This document shows, piece after piece, positions 6,773-9,776 of a stretch of DNA of 9,776 nucleotides. The stretch's first letter is position 1. Each line of letters begins with the position of its first letter. The DNA comes from Nocardioides sp. (lineage in GTDB: Bacteria; Actinomycetota; Actinomycetes; Propionibacteriales; Nocardioidaceae): positions 1 to 9,776 of the forward strand of contig JARICB010000039.1 of assembly GCA_029264225.1 (NCBI GenBank), in the 5' to 3' direction. The notes under the pieces are model-generated. The model did no database searches and was not told the DNA's origin. It worked only from the letters and a program-made list of their open reading frames with translations. The position numbers were made by a program, and so were the translations under genes.

Positions 6773-9124
6773 ATGAGTCCGCGCCAGGTCCCGAACTCCG
6801 CGGGGCAGGCACACCAGCGGATGTCGTCGCTCGTGACGCGCCTGACGGCGGTGCCTGGTCGAGAGGATCGGCTGCGCCATCTGGAGGTGGTGCCGCCACG
6901 GGCGGCGACCGCGGCTCAGTGGCCCGACTGGACACCCGACGACGTACGCAGCACGTTCGTTGCCTCGGGCATATCCGCGCCCTGGCGCCACCAGGTCACC
7001 GCCGCTGAGGCTGCCTACGCCGGTCGGCACGTGGTCCTTTCCACGGGCACCGCGTCGGGCAAGTCGCTGGCCTACCAACTCCCGGCCCTGACCGCCATCC
7101 GCTCAGGCCGCGGCCGCCGGGGCGAACGAGGGGCGAGCGTGCTCTACCTCGCGCCAACCAAGGCATTGGCCGCCGACCAGTTGGCCGGAATCACTGCACT
7201 GGGCCTCGACGTCCGGGCGGCAACACACGACGGTGACAGCACCTACGAGCAGCGCGACTGGACCCGCGACTTCGGTGAATACGTGTTGACCAACCCCGAC
7301 ATGCTGCACCGCTCGCTGTTGCCCTCCCATGCGCGGTGGGCGGGCTTCTTCTCGACGCTGCAATACGTCGTCGTCGACGAGTGCCACCACTACCGCGGCG
7401 TCTTCGGGGCCCATGTGGCGCACATCCTGCGCCGGCTCCGCCGGGTCTGTGCCATGTATGGCGCCACCCCCACCTTCGTCCTGGCCTCAGCCACGGTCGC
7501 CGACCCCGAGGTTGCTGCTGCCCGGTTGACGGGACTCGAGGTCGAAGCGGTGACGGTCGACGACTCCCCTCGGGGCCAGGTCTCACTGCTCCTGTGGGAG
7601 CCCCCGTTCACTTCCCACGCCGGGGAGAACGGCGCCCCCGTTCGTCGGGCCGCGTCCTCGGAGGTTGGCGACCTACTGGCCGATCTGGTGGCGGAGGGCG
7701 TGCAGACGCTCGCCTTCATCCGTTCACGGCGCGGGGCCGAGCAGGTGGCAGCCCAGACGGCCGAACTGCTGGCCGAGGTGGATCCATCGCTGCCCGGGCG
7801 GGTCGCGGCCTACCGCGGCGGCTACCTGCCCGAGGAACGCCGCGAACTCGAGGCGGCGCTGCGGCGAGGTGATCTCATCGGACTTGCCGCGACCAACGCC
7901 CTCGAACTCGGGATCGACATCAGCGGTCTCGACGCGGTGCTGATCGCCGGCTTCCCCGGGACCCGCGCAGCCCTGTGGCAACAGATCGGCCGCGCCGGAC
8001 GTGGCGCCCAGGACGCGTTGGGCATCCTGGTGGCGCGCGACGACCCGCTCGACACCTACCTGGTCACACACCCCGAGGCACTGCTGGGACAACCCGTCGA
8101 GGCGACGGTCTTCGACCCGAGCAACCCCTACGTCCTGGGACCCCACCTGTGCGCCGCCGCCCAGGAGGCACCGCTGACCGAGTCCGACCTGCCGTTGTTC
8201 GGCGACAACGCGCGCACCGTTCTCGACCAGGTGACCGCGGCCGGGCTGTTGCGGCGCCGACCCCGGGGCTGGTTCTGGACCAACAGCTCACGCGCCAGCG
8301 ACCTGGCCGACATCCGCTCAAGTGGCGGCGGGCAGGTGCAGCTCATCGAGGCGGAGACGGCCCGGGTCATCGGCACCGTCGACGGTCCCAGCGCCCACGG
8401 GTCGGCTCACCCCGGTGCGGTCTACCTCCACCGGGGCGAGACCTGGCTGGTGGAGTCGCTCGACCTTGAGGAGCAGGTCGCCGTGATGTCCCGCGCGGAA
8501 CCCAACTACTCCACCTCGGCGCGCGAGATCACCGACATCACGATCGTCGCCGAGCGTGAGCACCGGATCTGGCCGGGGGCTCGGTTGTCGCTGGGCGATG
8601 TGGACGTCTCACATCGGGTAGTTGCCTACCTCAAACGCCGCCAACCCGGTGGCGAGGTCATCGGCGAGGAACCCCTCGACCTGCCGGAGCGTTCACTGCG
8701 CACGACAGCCGTCTGGTGGACGGTGTCGAGCGACGTACTGGCGAATTCTGCTCTGGTTGCGGCCGACCTGCCCGGCGCAGCTCACGCCGCCGAACACTGC
8801 TCCATCGGTCTCCTTCCGTTGTTCGCGACCTGCGACCGCTGGGACATCGGCGGTGTCTCCACCGTGCTGCACGCCGACACCGGTCAGCTGACGGTCTTCG
8901 TCTACGACGGACACCCCGGCGGGGCCGGCTTCGCCGAACGCGGCTTCCTGGCAGCGTTCGCCTGGCTCACCGCAACCCGCGAGGCGATCGCCAGCTGCGA
9001 GTGCGAGACCGGCTGCCCCTCCTGCATCCAGTCGCCCAAGTGCGGCAACCAGAACAGCCCCCTCGACAAACCCGGCGCGATCGCCCTCCTCGACCTACTC
9101 CTCACGGGAGCGCCGGACGAGTAG
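6773..9124 (+). CDS. DECH-box superfamily 2 helicase with C-terminal DUF1998 (SftH/MrfA type)
   Basis: An ATP-dependent DNA helicase/translocase of 783 residues from this start. Seen in order: Walker A GTASGKS (92-98), VDECH (201-205), SAT (239-241), the helicase-C segment NALELGIDISGLD (375-387), QIGRAGR (404-410), then a DUF1998 region with YDGHPGGAGF (711-720) and a cysteine cluster at 742, 744, 748, 751 and 757 that should bind zinc. This matches the family of mycobacterial SftH and Bacillus MrfA (YprA), 3'-to-5' helicases; MrfA acts in mitomycin-damage repair. It also matches the named family of DECH helicases found beside Tad-type secretion genes. The start is uncertain: the frame is open from ATG 6668, a GTG at 6749 has AGGGG 5 bases upstream, and ATG 6821 begins nearer to recognisable homology (RLRHLEVVPP). 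The gene diverges from bldG and probably shares its transcript with the small gene downstream. Confidence 0.94.
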   Translation: MSPRQVPNSAGQAHQRMSSLVTRLTAVPGREDRLRHLEVVPPRAATAAQWPDWTPDDVRSTFVASGISAPWRHQVTAAEAAYAGRHVVLSTGTASGKSLAYQLPALTAIRSGRGRRGERGASVLYLAPTKALAADQLAGITALGLDVRAATHDGDSTYEQRDWTRDFGEYVLTNPDMLHRSLLPSHARWAGFFSTLQYVVVDECHHYRGVFGAHVAHILRRLRRVCAMYGATPTFVLASATVADPEVAAARLTGLEVEAVTVDDSPRGQVSLLLWEPPFTSHAGENGAPVRRAASSEVGDLLADLVAEGVQTLAFIRSRRGAEQVAAQTAELLAEVDPSLPGRVAAYRGGYLPEERRELEAALRRGDLIGLAATNALELGIDISGLDAVLIAGFPGTRAALWQQIGRAGRGAQDALGILVARDDPLDTYLVTHPEALLGQPVEATVFDPSNPYVLGPHLCAAAQEAPLTESDLPLFGDNARTVLDQVTAAGLLRRRPRGWFWTNSSRASDLADIRSSGGGQVQLIEAETARVIGTVDGPSAHGSAHPGAVYLHRGETWLVESLDLEEQVAVMSRAEPNYSTSAREITDITIVAEREHRIWPGARLSLGDVDVSHRVVAYLKRRQPGGEVIGEEPLDLPERSLRTTAVWWTVSSDVLANSALVAADLPGAAHAAEHCSIGLLPLFATCDRWDIGGVSTVLHADTGQLTVFVYDGHPGGAGFAERGFLAAFAWLTATREAIASCECETGCPSCIQSPKCGNQNSPLDKPGAIALLDLLLTGAPDE

Positions 9125-9133
9125 CGTGGCGCC

Positions 9134-9436
9134 ATGGTCATCCTCGGACTCCTGCTCATCATCCTCGGCGTGATCGCCATCCTTTCTGCCGTGTTCGTCA
9201 GCGAGCCCGGGGCCGGCGGTGAGTTGCTCGGCTTCGACACCACGACGCTGCCCGCCTTCCTGGTCGGCGTCGCCGCCGGTGCAGCCATTCTCTGGGGATT
9301 CACGATCCTCAAGTGGGGCACCAAGCGGGGGCTGGCCCAACGCAAGGACCGCAAGCAACTCCACCAGCTCAACGACCGTCTCGACAAGGCCGACGCCGAG
9401 CGTCGCCACGACGACATCCCCGACGAACGGATCTGA
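9134..9436 (+). CDS. Small two-helix membrane protein with charged coiled-coil-like tail
   Basis: A 100-residue protein of unknown function. Residues 1-22 (VILGLLLIILGVIAILSAVF) and about 39-59 are hydrophobic and should span the membrane; between them is a short loop with Glu/Asp. The last 40 residues are strongly charged (KRGLAQRKDRKQLHQLNDRL onward), probably a cytoplasmic helical tail. The layout resembles LapA-type (DUF1049) proteins, but I cannot claim homology. The ATG lies only 10 bases after the helicase stop codon, with no clear Shine-Dalgarno, so translation is probably coupled to the helicase on one transcript. Coding is supported by the sustained hydrophobic/charged pattern; the other overlapping frames give arginine-rich nonsense. 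Confidence 0.72.
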   Translation: MVILGLLLIILGVIAILSAVFVSEPGAGGELLGFDTTTLPAFLVGVAAGAAILWGFTILKWGTKRGLAQRKDRKQLHQLNDRLDKADAERRHDDIPDERI

Positions 9437-9493
9437 GCCCACCCCTCAACGCCGACAGCCGTGGCGACGTGGCGGCACCGCAGGGCATCAGCG

Positions 9494-9776
9494 TCAAGGA
9501 GCCGGACCGGCGCGAGCCTGCGCCGTCACGTCATAGCGCCGCCCGATCAGTCGCGGCCCGGTCACCGTGACGGCAACGGTGACCTCTCTCCCAGCAAGCA
9601 CGCACTCGGTCAGCCGGCTCCGATTGGCGATGGCGATCTCAGCTGCGACCGCGCAACCGTCACCGGAGCGGAGTGCGCCCGCTCCAGCGAGCGCTGCCAG
9701 GTCAGCAGCGGCCTGCGCGGATCGTTGCGCCAACACCAGCGCCGCCATCCCGGACAGGGCCAGACCTACGAACAGG
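9494..9776 (-). CDS. TadE-like Flp pilus/secretion protein, N-terminus beyond window edge
   Basis: The last 93 residues of a protein whose frame stays open to the right edge, so the internal ATG at 9746-9748 is probably not the start. The visible part begins inside a hydrophobic helix (LFVGLALSGMAALVLAQ), followed by RSAQAAADLAALAGAGAL, the alanine-rich signature of TadE/TadG-type pseudopilin-like proteins. Then comes a short domain with two cysteines (visible residues 41 and 58, GDGC and TEC) and a beta-rich stretch (GREVTVAVTVTG). This matches the short 'helicase/secretion neighbourhood TadE-like' family (Rv3654c in M. tuberculosis), always found near the DECH helicase. It is presumably a membrane-anchored component of a Tad pilus or secretion apparatus whose other genes lie to the right. 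It converges on the upstream small membrane-protein gene with a 57-base gap in which I see no clear terminator. Confidence 0.82.
   Translation of the reverse strand, partial: LFVGLALSGMAALVLAQRSAQAAADLAALAGAGALRSGDGCAVAAEIAIANRSRLTECVLAGREVTVAVTVTGPRLIGRRYDVTAQARAGPAP

Noticed and set aside
6588..6935. Minus-strand 115-codon frame upstream of and overlapping bldG
   Set aside because: It ends just inside bldG in another frame, is Ser/Pro/Ala-rich without domains, and covers the divergent promoter region and the helicase N-terminus.
9437..9493. Search for a bidirectional terminator between the two convergent genes at the right end
   Set aside because: Only short GC-rich self-complementary bits such as GCGG/CCGC with a 2-base loop are visible; none forms a plausible terminator stem.

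Overview
The DNA is very GC-rich and its gene content and order are those of a high-GC actinobacterium. The block topA, class I methyltransferase, membrane pyrophosphatase, BldG-like antagonist, divergent DECH helicase and TadE-like protein is the conserved actinobacterial 'helicase/secretion neighbourhood'. From memory, Streptomyces coelicolor has it around SCO3543-SCO3551 and Mycobacterium tuberculosis around Rv3646c-Rv3654c. A non-Streptomyces member such as Nocardioidaceae/Propionibacteriales fits the protein sequences, but this is inference and the window holds no 16S rRNA.

Left part, minus strand, transcribed right to left. bldG (6262-6597) encodes an anti-sigma-factor antagonist. It is followed by hppA (3805-6126), a K+-independent type of proton-pumping pyrophosphatase, with a strong hairpin terminator right after it (3763-3790). 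Next come a SAM-dependent methyltransferase of unknown substrate (2299-3741) and topA, DNA topoisomerase I (1-2166), which runs off the left edge without its C-terminus. Each gene after bldG has an upstream gap of about 60-135 bases with its own ribosome binding site and small dyads, so they look like separately adjustable units rather than one tight operon.

Right part. A 175-base divergent promoter region (6598-6772) separates bldG from a plus-strand DECH-box helicase with a C-terminal cysteine cluster (SftH/MrfA type, 6773-9124). Ten bases after the helicase comes a small two-helix membrane protein (9134-9436), probably co-transcribed. Facing it from the right edge is the C-terminal part of a TadE-like Flp-pilus/secretion protein on the minus strand (9494-9776).

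The functions are mostly housekeeping (DNA topology, energy coupling, DNA repair helicase) plus one stress/development regulator and the edge of a Tad-type secretion locus. I see no mobile element, CRISPR array, RNA gene or evident novel defence system. The most interesting non-coding signals are a perfect CRP/GlxR-type palindrome with a second half-matching copy upstream of hppA, an array of AGTACCC/GGGTACT motifs between bldG and the helicase, and the absence of the anti-sigma gene expected downstream of bldG. No stretch longer than about 175 bases lacks a gene.
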